64,000 bases of DNA, from assembly GCA_963771435.1 (NCBI GenBank), contig CAVYTF010000017.1, positions 1 to 64,000 on the forward strand, given 5' to 3'. How positions within the stretch are numbered: the stretch's first letter is position 1; every line of letters starts with the position of its first letter. This DNA comes from CAVYTF01 sp963771435 (lineage in GTDB: Bacteria; Bacteroidota; Bacteroidia; Chitinophagales; Chitinophagaceae). Shown here piece after piece: positions 6,989-16,454 of the stretch. The notes beneath the pieces are model-generated. The model was not told where the DNA came from and ran no database searches. It was given only the letters and a program-made list of their open reading frames with translations. The translations under genes and the position numbers were made by a program.

Positions 6989-8602
6989 TCATTTTGGAAT
7001 CGCTTCAGCAAGCGCTTTTTTGCAATAAGTCACTTTCCAAAGATCATATCTTTTGTATTGTACTAATAATCTTTTTTGAAAATCACCCCAATCTTTATTG
7101 GATGGTTGACTCCAGAACACTTCGCTTAATGCGCTTAAACGGGGAAATAGCATATACTCCACTTTGCTTTCATTTGCCATATATTCTGTCCAAACATTTC
7201 CCTGGGCGCCTAAAACATATTTGGCCTCAGCGGCAGTAAACTTTTTTGATACGGGATCATAATCATAGACTGTTTTGAGTGGCAAGTAGCCGCCGATAGT
7301 GAGGCTGTCTTCGTTTTTTAATTGTGAATGGTCAAGATAACAATAATCACCAGGTGTCATGACCACGGTATGCTGTTGTTTGGCTGCTGCAATGCCGCCA
7401 TCTTCCCCACGCCAGCTCATTATGGTGGCGTGGGGAGCGATGCCACCCTCTAAAATCTCATCCCAGCCTATTATTTCACGCCCTTTGCTATTAAGATATC
7501 TTTCTATTTTCCGGATGAAATAGCTTTGCAATTGTTCTTCATTTGCCAAGCCGCTATCTTTCATCAATTGCTGGCAGAATGGAGACTTTTGCCAATCGAT
7601 CTTAGGACATTCATCGCCGCCGATGTGTATGTATTTTGACGGGAATAATTGTATCACTTCGTCTAACACAGTGTATAAAAACTTAAAAGTGTAGTCATCA
7701 GGGCAAAGCACGTCGTTAAACACTCCCCAAGTGCCGATGACCTTTTTTGGCTCGCCGGGGAAACAACTTAACTGAGGGTAGGCGGCAATTGCAGCAGAGG
7801 AGTGCCCAGGCATTTCTATTTCGGGAATAATGGTGATGTACCTGTCTTCGGCATATTGTACAATATCCCGTACCTGATCTTGCGTGTAATGGCCACAATA
7901 TTTTATACTGTCAGTAACAGTGGTTTGTTCATTGGCCTTGCCCACAGCGGTGCCGCTTCTGCAACCGCCAACCTGTGTGAGGCGAGGGTATCTTTTTATT
8001 TCAATCCGCCACCCCTGGTCTTCTGTGAGGTGCCAGTGAAATGTATTCATCTTATGGAGCGCAATGAGATCGATATATTTTTTAATGAAATCAACACTGA
8101 AGAAATGCCTGCCGCAATCAAGGTGGAGGCCACGGTAAGCAAAACGCGGTGAATCAACAATGGTGACGCATGGTATGTTTAAAGTGGTTGAAACGGTTGT
8201 TGGCAAAAGTTGTATAAGAGATTGTATGCCATAAAAGACACCTGTGGGGTCATGGGCAACGATTGAAATATGACTGTATTCAACTGTTAGCTTGTAAGCA
8301 TTTACGGGAAGATGATCAGTTGAATCGTAAGATAAAAATATCTTGTCTTCCGGGTAAAGGTTTTTTTGTGTTGAAGCCAATTGAAAATGATAATATTTTT
8401 CAAGGTATGTGTTAAGGAATAATATACTTTTTTTAATTGCAGACTGGTGGTAGATTATAGTTGCATGAGAACTAATTTCAAAATGCCCCGTGCCATTAAT
8501 GACAGAAGCGGGCTTTGGAATAATATTTATTTCCTGGGCAACTAGGCTAAAACAGTAAAGTGAGAAGCTTAAAACAAGGGAAAGTGGTTTCATTTTATGC
8601 AT
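6989..8602 (-). CDS. Beta-N-acetylhexosaminidase, GH20
   Basis: This 537-residue exported glycosidase removes terminal GlcNAc/GalNAc from chitin-, glycan- or peptidoglycan-derived oligosaccharides. A signal peptide (KPLSLVLSFSLYCFSLVAQ) is followed by a GH20b N-terminal domain (about residues 25-150) and the GH20 barrel (about 152-510). The barrel begins with FAYRGLHLDCGRHF and contains FHWHLTEDQGWRIEI and the catalytic pair D330-E331 in HIGGDECPK, then TIMSWRGEDGG and AQGNVWTEYM. Mechanism is substrate-assisted, with the acetamido group as nucleophile. The second ATG (8593) is an equally good start. It is monocistronic with its own terminator. Confidence 0.92.
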   Translation of the reverse strand: MHKMKPLSLVLSFSLYCFSLVAQEINIIPKPASVINGTGHFEISSHATIIYHQSAIKKSILFLNTYLEKYYHFQLASTQKNLYPEDKIFLSYDSTDHLPVNAYKLTVEYSHISIVAHDPTGVFYGIQSLIQLLPTTVSTTLNIPCVTIVDSPRFAYRGLHLDCGRHFFSVDFIKKYIDLIALHKMNTFHWHLTEDQGWRIEIKRYPRLTQVGGCRSGTAVGKANEQTTVTDSIKYCGHYTQDQVRDIVQYAEDRYITIIPEIEMPGHSSAAIAAYPQLSCFPGEPKKVIGTWGVFNDVLCPDDYTFKFLYTVLDEVIQLFPSKYIHIGGDECPKIDWQKSPFCQQLMKDSGLANEEQLQSYFIRKIERYLNSKGREIIGWDEILEGGIAPHATIMSWRGEDGGIAAAKQQHTVVMTPGDYCYLDHSQLKNEDSLTIGGYLPLKTVYDYDPVSKKFTAAEAKYVLGAQGNVWTEYMANESKVEYMLFPRLSALSEVFWSQPSNKDWGDFQKRLLVQYKRYDLWKVTYCKKALAEAIPK

Positions 8603-8742
8603 ACCCGATGTATTAGTGTAATGTTTTATTGATAAAAGTATTAATATTCAACGGGAAAATGAACAAAGAAAGTGATATTCCAGGAAGGAAAGCATAACTT
8701 TACTGAGCATATATAAAATTAGGTCATAAAAAAAACATAACA

Positions 8743-9169
8743 ATGAAACATCTTGTCATATGCATCCTCCTGATCTGCATGGCTGACCGCAGTCATGCAC
8801 AAAACACAGAGAAAGAAAAAGTAGTGAAGGCCTACTATTCGGGCTTTGAAAAAAAGGACTGGAATGCTGTGGGCATCCCAGTTTGCTGATGGTTTCACCT
8901 TCACGAGCCCCAACAACGATGACCATATCTCCGCAGACAAATTCAAAGAGAAATGCTGGGGAACAGCCCAATTTATTAAAAAGGTTACCTACATTAAATG
9001 AGCTGAAAGTGACGATGACCTGATGCTGCTTGTTGAGATAACTACGACAGACGGCAAAGTTGTCCGCAACGTTGATGTTTATAGTTTTAGCAGTGCGGGG
9101 AAGATAAAATCCATTGAAGTATTTTTGGAAATGGCTCAAAATATCCGGGCAACAAGGAATAAAATATAG
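8743..9169 (+). pseudogene. NTF2/SnoaL-like exported protein, frameshift plus in-frame stop
   Basis: The ATG at 8743 begins a signal peptide (MKHLVICILLICMADRSHAQ) and a SnoaL-like start (KEKVVKAYYSGFEKKDWNAV). The frame breaks at GGG 8871-8873; reading GG restores AVASQFADGFTFTSPNNDD. A TGA at 8999-9001 then interrupts the restored frame before AESDDDLMLLVEITTTDGKVVRNVDVYSF...IEVF. The repaired product would be about 141 residues, normal for a small NTF2-fold protein. The frameshift could be a sequence error, but the TGA needs a separate substitution. Overlapping minus-strand frames are shadows. Confidence 0.65.
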
Positions 9170-9232
9170 TTATCATTCGCCTCTTAACCGCAGCAGCCGT
9201 TAACCTTGGCTGTAATGCATTACTGTAGTGAA

Positions 9233-10681
9233 ATGAAAAAGCAAGTTTTACAGTTTTGTTTCTTTTTATGTTGTATTTTTAGTGCGCCTATTGCGCAGGG
9301 GCAGCATTTGCTGCCACCAGACCAACTTGAGCAGGACGCATGCAATGCTCTTATACTGTGCGGCAATCCATTCTTTACCCCATATAGTTATAAGGGAACA
9401 GGAAAGGTTCTTGATCTTTCAATAACTCCGTGCAATGATTCTGTTGATGGAGGGGAGGTTAATTCTTTATGGCTTAAACTAAAAATAATGACAGCGGGGG
9501 CAATTGTATTTAGTATTACCCCGATCGACTCTTTTGATGACTATGATTTTGCGGTACTTAATATCAGCAATACTACCTGTAGTGATTTATCACCGGATGA
9601 TGTTGTGCGCTGTAATTTTAATGGTAATTTGCCAGGCAGCAGCTTTGGTGGTATTGTTGGACTTAACCTAACATCTAATTTGCAATATGTTCAAGATGGC
9701 GCTTACGGGGGTTCTTTTTGTCAATATATTGCTGCGGCTGTAGGTGAAACCTATCTTATCATGATCAATAATTACGGAGATTATCATACGGACGCAACAA
9801 GTAAAGGGTTTACTATTGATTTTACAGGGTCCACAGCTACATTTTACCAAAGTACTCCGCCTGCTTTCGGTAGTATTGATCCATTGACATGTAACGGGAC
9901 TAATTCTTTTGTTACCCTTCATTTGACGGAGCCTGTGCTGTGCAGTTCCATAGCGTCAGACGGAAGTGATTTTTTTACTACTCCATTTGTTCCTATCAGC
10001 AGCGCAGCGGGCCTGAACTGCGATAGTAATACAGGTTATACACATGAAGTAATAATAAACTTTCCAGCACCGTTAAGTAAAGGAAATTATATCGTCAATG
10101 CGAAGCAGGGCACGGATGGCAACACTTTAATAAATTTATGCAATAACCAACTGCAATTGCCTGAAAGTATGGCATTTAATGCGACGCCTTTACCTACTAA
10201 TTTTTTGCCTTCCCAGTTGGTTAAATGTTTTTACAGTACGGTCACTGTTCAACCTAATTCTTCTTTTGACAAGTATTCTTGGAATACCGGCGCAACAACA
10301 CCTGCTATTAATATAATGACGCCTGGCACTTATACCTTACAGGTTACAGATGCAAACGGGTGCATCGGCCAGGACTCCATCAGCATACGTGATTCAGCCT
10401 GCAAGGAGTATTTTTATATACCTACGGCGTTCACTCCAAACGGGGACGGGAAAAATGATATATTCAAACCAGTGTTTGCAGGCCTGGTGACAGAATGCAG
10501 CTTTTCTATTTACAACCGCTTGGGACAAAAAATATTTTCAAGCAACAATATTGCAAATGGCTGGGACGGGACTATTAATGGCCACCCTCAGCCTTCCGGC
10601 ACTTATGTATGGATATGTTCTTATCAACTATACCAGCAAACAGCAATGACTCAGAAAGGGACGGTGGTGCTTATAAGATGA
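9233..10681 (+). CDS. Secreted protein with gliding-motility/T9SS C-terminal domain
   Basis: This protein of about 482 residues has a signal peptide (MKKQVLQFCFFLCCIFSAPIAQGQ), a long beta-rich body with cysteine pairs and a CHU-type C-terminal sorting domain: YIPTAFTPNGDGKNDIFKP, then FSIYNRLGQKIF, NGWDGTINGHPQPSGTYVW and a final KGTVVLIR. Proteins with this domain are exported by the type IX secretion system to the cell surface in Bacteroidota. A middle segment (SSFDKYSWNTGATTPAIN...) resembles an Ig-like repeat. An upstream in-frame GTG/TTG extension exists, but start 9233 places a clean signal peptide first. The surface role is unknown. Confidence 0.85.
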   Translation: MKKQVLQFCFFLCCIFSAPIAQGQHLLPPDQLEQDACNALILCGNPFFTPYSYKGTGKVLDLSITPCNDSVDGGEVNSLWLKLKIMTAGAIVFSITPIDSFDDYDFAVLNISNTTCSDLSPDDVVRCNFNGNLPGSSFGGIVGLNLTSNLQYVQDGAYGGSFCQYIAAAVGETYLIMINNYGDYHTDATSKGFTIDFTGSTATFYQSTPPAFGSIDPLTCNGTNSFVTLHLTEPVLCSSIASDGSDFFTTPFVPISSAAGLNCDSNTGYTHEVIINFPAPLSKGNYIVNAKQGTDGNTLINLCNNQLQLPESMAFNATPLPTNFLPSQLVKCFYSTVTVQPNSSFDKYSWNTGATTPAINIMTPGTYTLQVTDANGCIGQDSISIRDSACKEYFYIPTAFTPNGDGKNDIFKPVFAGLVTECSFSIYNRLGQKIFSSNNIANGWDGTINGHPQPSGTYVWICSYQLYQQTAMTQKGTVVLIR

Positions 10682-10869
10682 GCCTGAGTTTATTGTCAAG
10701 CCCATTTGGAATGAAATTATATTTACGGTATGCCGATGCAGGGGTTTTTGCCTGCCTATTTTGTTGATTAAAGTAATATTTAACCGGGAATAATCAGGTA
10801 TTATTACCTAAAGAAATGGAGTTCTTTATTTAAAAAAAAGAAGGATTTTTTAATATTTGTATTTGTTTT
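10682..10869. other. Intergenic, no gene recognised
   Basis: AT-rich sequence between the T9SS-type gene and the barrel remnant. The missing 5' part of that remnant cannot be recognised here. Confidence 0.35.
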
Positions 10870-11155
10870 GTGCCCTTAACAGGAGCTAAAATTTTGACCA
10901 TTCCAAAAGGGTTGAATTATATAACCGACAAACACTCCAGCCATTTCGAAGCAGAAGTTACAGACACATTTCTTACTTCGACCAATGCCAAATTCAATGA
11001 TAAAGAAATAAGCTCTGTATTTATTTTCCCTCATATCGGTTACCGGTACACGAAGCCTACTAAAAGTTTTTTTGGCAGTATCCACGCCGGCCCAATGTTT
11101 TTTAACGGTTTCACAATTCCGATTTTTGCGGCTGTCATTCGGGTATACTTTATAA
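10870..11155 (+). pseudogene. Remnant of an outer-membrane barrel gene (C-terminal part)
   Basis: The translation TIPKGLNYITDKHSSHFEAEV...IFPHIGYRYTKPTKSFFG...GPMFFNGFTIP resembles the C-terminal half of a common Bacteroidota barrel family, where a TIPLxxNYLxGKxxxxFE motif and a GYRxxKP motif occur in this order. After TIPIF the frame slips: the neighbouring frame reads LSFGYTL and stops at 11155, which is how such barrels usually end. The N-terminal half and signal peptide are absent. The family assignment rests on pattern recall and should be checked by profile search. Confidence 0.45.
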
Positions 11156-11398
11156 TAAAACAATGCTTTGGCCCGCGGCCATGAATCAAGGAGAAATCCC
11201 CTTTTGATCGGTAGGAATACGAGCCAAACCGGAGAGTTAATATATATTTTACTAACGACAACCTGACTTTCTGTACTTTTACGTTGCATTTGTTTGAAAG
11301 CGAAATCCACAACTCTATAATAAAACTGCTATTTAGTGTAAGTTTTAATTACAAATGAACGATAGTTTTTTTGTGCCTGCATTTCATGTTCAAACCCC
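11156..11398. other. Upstream region of secDF
   Basis: No coding sequence recognised. The overlapping minus-strand frames (about 10876-11312) have no family resemblance. Confidence 0.35.
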
Positions 11399-11406
11399 TA
11401 TCTTTG
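11399..11406 (+). promoter_or_regulatory. Candidate -7 element (TATCTTTG) for secDF
   Basis: TATCTTTG matches the Bacteroidota TAnnTTTG consensus, 34 bp before the secDF ATG. A TTTG at about 11371-11374 is a few bases further away than the ideal -33 spacing. Confidence 0.5.
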
Positions 11407-11440
11407 CCGCTCTTAAAAATTTAGTAAACCACTTTTTTGT

Positions 11441-14400
11441 ATGCAACTGAAAGGTTTAGTGCGTTTTTTTACGGCTGCTTTGATACTGATCTGCCTCTAT
11501 CAATTGTCATTTACATGGATCGTTCATAGCTATGAAAGCAGCATGGATGAAAAAGCAGGGCTGTGGCTGAAAGCCCATTATACACCTGCTCAAGTAAAGT
11601 ATGAAGGCAATAAGGAATTGCAGGATGCGTATGCGGATACCTTAAAAGAACTGAAGGAGCAAAGACTGAAACGTTTGCTGGACAGCTCCAATGACGTGAA
11701 AGTGGGGCTTTTCGGCTTGACGACGTATCAAAATGCAAAAGATAATGAACTAAAACTGGGACTGGATCTTCAAGGGGGCATGAGCGTGACGATGCAGGTG
11801 GGTTTGGACGGGTTAATAAAGTCTTTAGCGAATTATACTAAAGACCCTGCTATAAACAAAGCGCTTAGCAATGCGGTTGCTATTAAAGCGAATGGCGGCG
11901 CTGACCTGGTAACCTTGTTCGGTGAAGAATTTAAAAAAGTAAGCAACGGAGAAAAGCTTGCGCCATTTTTTGTTTCGAGGAGCGACGGCCGTCTAAAATA
12001 TGATGCATCTGACGAGGATGTTTTGAGCTATTTGAGAGCACAGGGGGATGATGCTTTTAAGAACACTGTAAATATATTAACTACAAGGATCGACAGGTTT
12101 GGAGTTGCTTCTCCTACTATAAACCCGAACCCTTCAAAAGGTACTATCAGTATTGAACTTGCGGGTGTTAATGACCCTGAAAGAGTGAGACACTATCTGC
12201 AATCTACTGCCAACCTGCAATTTTTCGAAATGTATAACCTTGCTGATATAGGACAGGCTTTACAAGGTGCAGACAAAAGTGTCAGCGATTACCTGAATGG
12301 GATCAATGCAAGTGATAGTACAAAAAAAGCAAGTGACAGCACGAAATTAAAAACGGCAGCAAAGTCTAAAAATATTGATACTACTAAGTCTTATGGTTTT
12401 TCGGGTTCTGGGGATACTTCTAAAAATGTTGCCAAAACAAAAGATACATCTGCAAATCAAAAGAATCAGAATCCAATACTTAACCTGCTACATTTCCAGA
12501 GAGATAAGCAGGGGCAAGTGGATACAAAAGGTTCTAATATTTGTTTTGTACTGGTGAAGGATACAGGCTTACTGGGTGATTATTTAAGGATGGATCTTGT
12601 TCAAAATAAATTTCCATCCAACCTTGTGTTTATGTATGGCAAGCAGGAAGACCCTGACCCTAAAGCAAAAAATGCTCTCCCATTATACGCCATTAAGACA
12701 TTGGATAATGGCGCGGCGCCACTTGAGGGTGAACACGTGAGTGATGCGAGGCAAGATAATGATGAAAGGGGGAAAGTAATCATCCGTATGAATATGGATG
12801 GTGTGGGTACAAGAATATGGGCTGATCTGACCACCAAAAATGCACCAAGCGCTGCTAATGATAACAGGGGAAAGCCTATAGCCATTGTATTGGATAATTT
12901 TGTGTATAGTGCACCCTTTGTAAACGGCCCAATACCAAATGGCTCTTCAGAAATATCAGGAAATTTTACTGCTGCAGAAGCACAAGATTTGGCAAAAATC
13001 CTTCAAACAGGAAAGTTGCCAGCGCCGGCGAAAATCGTGCAGGAGCAAGTTGTCGGGCCGACGCTTGGCAGTAAAGCAGTGCAAGGTGGTGCAACATCAT
13101 TCATCATATCGTTTGTTGTAATATTTGTCCTGATGCTTATTTATTATAATACGGCGGGATGGGTGGCGAATATTGCATTGATGTTAAACTTACTTTTCAC
13201 AATCGGTATACTGAGTTCGCTTGGCTTTACACTTACCGCACCGGGTATCGCAGGGTTGGTTTTGACCATCGGTATGGCTGTGGATACGAACGTAATTATT
13301 TTTGAGAGGATAAAGGAAGAATTAACCAAGGGAAAGAGTTATGTACTGGCTGTAGGGGATGGTTATAAACGTTCTTATGCGCCTATTTTGGATGCGCACG
13401 TTACCACATTCCTAACGGCGGCTATCCTTTTCTCGTTTGGGCTTGGACCGGTGCTTGGTTTTGCAACTACACAGATGATCGGTATTATCCTGTCATTGTT
13501 TTGCGGCATACTGGTATCAAGGATGATCACTGATTTTTATACCAATAAAAAAAGGCATTTTGAATATTTTACGGGCCTATCAAAAAAGATATTTCAACAT
13601 GCGAACTTTAAATTCATTGAATATAGAAAAATAGCTTACGGCATTTCAGTTGTGGTGCTCTTTCTTGGGGTTGGTTCTTTTATAAACGGGTTTAATAAGG
13701 GCGTTGATTTTGAAGGCGGAAGAAGCTATACTATACTCTTTGACAAGGTTTATAACCAGGATGAAATAGGGAATCAACTGAAAACAGTTTTTGGAGAATT
13801 ACCCCACCATTAAAACAGTTGATAAACCAACCCAGCTGAATATTACTACATCCTATAAAATACAACAGACAGGAAATGAAGTTGATTCTACCGTAGAACA
13901 CACTTTGTACCAAGGGTTGCAGAAATTCCTGCCTACAGGAACCACATATAATGATTTTGATACTAAAAACAAACAGAGTTCGCAAACAGTGTTGCCGACC
14001 ATTTCTCAAGACCTAAAGAACGGCGCTGCAAAGGCGACAATTATTGCTATTATTGTTATTTGCTTTTATATATTTATCCGCTTCCGTGACTGGCGGTATT
14101 CTCTTGGTACCATTGTTTCGTTGCTGCATGATGTGTTTGTAACACTTGCGGTATTTAGTTTCTTAAAGAATGTGGGGCTGCCTTTTGCTTTGGAAATTGA
14201 CCAGTATTTTATTGCGGCAGTGCTAACCGTGATAGGGTTCTCCATGAATGATACTGTAATTGTGTATGACCGTATCCGTGAAGATTCCAGGCTGATGAAA
14301 GGGGATACCAAAGCAAACATTATTAATAAGGCTATTAACCAGACATTGAGCCGTACAGTAATGACATCATTAACGGTATTTCTGACCATATTGATCCTGT

Positions 14401-14555
14401 TTATTTTTGGGGGTGAGGTGACGCGCGGCTTTGCATTCGCTATGCTGATAGGGGTTATTACCGGCACCTATTCATCCATATTTGTGGCGGCACCAATATT
14501 AGTTGACTTCGGAAGGAACAGACCATTAGGCCCCACAGAGGAGAAGAAAAAGTAG
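11441..14555 (+). CDS. secDF: Fused protein translocase subunit SecDF, frameshifted in this sequence
   Basis: SecDF uses the proton-motive force to drive late steps of Sec export. The first frame (11441-13813) holds an N-terminal helix, the SecD motif LGLDLQGGM (about residues 107-115), the P1 periplasmic domain with a low-complexity K/S/T insertion (about 295-350), six C-terminal SecD helices, and the start of SecF (KGVDFEGGRSYTILF). The second frame (13791-14555) continues at NYPTIKTVDKP with the rest of SecF, including SMNDTVIVYDRIRE and a final TM bundle. The break is at GGAGAATTAC (about 13793-13803); two extra As would give GENYPTIK. Total about 1,038 residues. An indel error is more likely than a real loss of this important gene. 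Confidence 0.85.
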
Positions 14556-14594
14556 CTAATTTAATTATTCTATTCATAATATTGCAATAACGAA

Positions 14595-14628
14595 TGCCTG
14601 CCGGAAACGGCGGGCATTTTTATTTTTA
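14595..14628 (+). terminator. Intrinsic terminator after secDF
   Basis: TGCCTGCCG, loop GAAA, CGGCGGGCA (one wobble pair) is followed by TTTTTATTTTTA. It lies 40 bp after the secDF stop. Confidence 0.85.
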
Positions 14629-14709
14629 GTAGAGAAATTAATTGTTAAATAATAATAGAATAAAAGCACAGTAGGTAATTTCGCAACCCGAACAGCGTCA
14701 AAGCGTGAA

Positions 14710-15087
14710 TTGAAATTAAAAAGAATACATATCGCCCGTTTCTTTGCTTTTATAGTAGCAATACAGGTACTTAATTTAAGTATTGATACGCAGTCCTTTG
14801 ATTTTATTCAGACAAGACAGAACATTGGATATTTTAACGAGATAAATTCATTTGTAGAGTACGTTGCAGAGATAGTTTTACAGTATACAAATGCGTTGCC
14901 TGAATATGAAAAATCTTCACATGATAACCTACAGTTGCATAAGGATTGTATCATTAAGCATATTACTGTTGAGGATAAGAAATTAGTTACTTATACTGAC
15001 TTAAAAAATGATCTTCCATTAGCTATACCTGAAAACTATATTTGTCTTTTTTGCAAAGAAATAAACCCGCCCCCGCCCAAGTCTTAA
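14710..15087 (+). CDS. Small protein at the head of the metal-efflux operon
   Basis: This 125-residue frame has only a TTG start; the frame is closed by a TAG at 14656 and no ATG precedes TTG 14710. It has a hydrophobic N-terminus (ARFFAFIVAIQVLNLSID), a middle acidic segment and a C-terminal ICLFCKEINPPPPKS with a CxxC-like FC pair and a PPPP tail. I cannot name a family, but small proteins with a similar hydrophobic start and proline tail often precede CusC-like genes in Bacteroidota, from memory. Its position 56 bp before the TolC-like gene suggests co-transcription and a role tied to metal efflux. Confidence 0.55.
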   Translation: MKLKRIHIARFFAFIVAIQVLNLSIDTQSFDFIQTRQNIGYFNEINSFVEYVAEIVLQYTNALPEYEKSSHDNLQLHKDCIIKHITVEDKKLVTYTDLKNDLPLAIPENYICLFCKEINPPPPKS

Positions 15088-15142
15088 TATTTTTATAGTA
15101 TTGTTTTATAACTCTGCATTTCATCCTCTTAATACATAAAAC

Positions 15143-16441
15143 ATGGTAAAACTTACGTTTAGTAAGGAGCATAGAAAATTTATAGTTTTGATACTGTGCC
15201 TGAGCACATTTCATTCTTATTCGCAGACGAGTATTGCAGACACAGTTTCTTTAACGCTTCCACAGACTGAAGAAAGGTTCCTGGACAGCAATTTTTCATT
15301 ACTGGCACAGCGGTATAATATTGATGCCAACAGGGCATTGGTGTTGCAGGCAAAACTATGGCCTAATCCTAATTTCAGTATCTCACACGGGCTTTATTCA
15401 GGGGCACTTAACCAGTTTTTCCCTGTTGGCATGAATGATGAAACGACTGCCCAATTATCCCAACTTATCCTGCTTGCCGGGAAGCGCAACAAGCAAATAA
15501 AGATCGCTGATGCAAATGTAAAACTGGCAGAGTACCAGTTTTATGACCTTATACGAACATTGAAATATTCGCTTCGCACGGATTTCTTTAATATTTATTA
15601 CCTGCAACAATCTGCAAAAGTGTACAATGAAGAAATAACTTCTCTTCAGAAGGTAGTTAAAGCGTTTAATGAGCAAGAAGGGAAAGGATATATTGCTGAA
15701 AAAGAAGTGGTGCGTATAAAGGCACAACTTTACAGCCTTCAAAGCGAATATAATGACCTGATCAACCAGATCAATGATGCGCAAAGCAATATGCGTATCG
15801 ATCTTCGTATCAATCAATCATATATCAATCCTGTAGCCGATACAACTATGATCTCGGCTCTTAATCCAACAGAATATGTATTAAGCACGTTGTTGGATTC
15901 TGCGTACAATAACAGGACAGACCTGCAAATTGCCAAAGCAAACACAGATATCAGTAAGCTTAATTATTCCTATCAAAAAGCGTTAGCTGTACCGGATCTT
16001 ACACTTTCGGTTGGATATGACGAAGCGGGAAGCTTTCTTACTAATTTTTACAGCGTTGGCGCTTCAATAGACCTGCCTTTTTTTAACAGAAATCAAGGTA
16101 ATATAAAAAATACTAAAACACTTATAAAGGTGAATGAGTTCTCGCAGCAAAACACGGCAGCCACGGTGGAAGAAAACGTATACCGCTCATTACAGAAAGC
16201 AATCGATGAAGACAGGCTATATAAAAATATAGACCCACAATTTTATAGTGATTTTGAAAGGCTGTTGCAGGGTGTATTATCCAATTATGAAAAAAGAAAC
16301 CTCAGCTTGCTTGATTTCCTGGATTTTTACGATTCTTACAAACAAAATATTCTTCAAATGAACAGTATAAAATATAACAGAATACAAGCGTTTGAAGACC
16401 TTAATTTTTATACAGGAACAAATTTTTTCAATGAAAGGTAA
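15143..16441 (+). CDS. TolC-family outer-membrane factor (CusC/CzcC-like)
   Basis: This 432-residue exported protein (signal peptide ending FHSYSQ) has the two OEP repeats of TolC-type channels: a first helical hairpin around residues 55-240 (NPNFSISHGLYSG, SQLILLAGKRNKQIKIADANVKLAEYQ) and a second around 255-425 (NNRTDLQIAKANTDISKLNY, VGASIDLPFFNRNQGNIK). The motif LPFFNRNQGNI is typical of the heavy-metal CusC/CzcC group. It would form the outer-membrane duct of the tripartite pump encoded by the next two genes. Confidence 0.88.
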   Translation: MVKLTFSKEHRKFIVLILCLSTFHSYSQTSIADTVSLTLPQTEERFLDSNFSLLAQRYNIDANRALVLQAKLWPNPNFSISHGLYSGALNQFFPVGMNDETTAQLSQLILLAGKRNKQIKIADANVKLAEYQFYDLIRTLKYSLRTDFFNIYYLQQSAKVYNEEITSLQKVVKAFNEQEGKGYIAEKEVVRIKAQLYSLQSEYNDLINQINDAQSNMRIDLRINQSYINPVADTTMISALNPTEYVLSTLLDSAYNNRTDLQIAKANTDISKLNYSYQKALAVPDLTLSVGYDEAGSFLTNFYSVGASIDLPFFNRNQGNIKNTKTLIKVNEFSQQNTAATVEENVYRSLQKAIDEDRLYKNIDPQFYSDFERLLQGVLSNYEKRNLSLLDFLDFYDSYKQNILQMNSIKYNRIQAFEDLNFYTGTNFFNER

Positions 16442-16454
16442 ATTAATTGATCTT

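Noticed and set aside
8719..9139. Minus-strand ORFs
   Set aside because: They mirror the broken NTF2-like gene on the plus strand and have no family resemblance.
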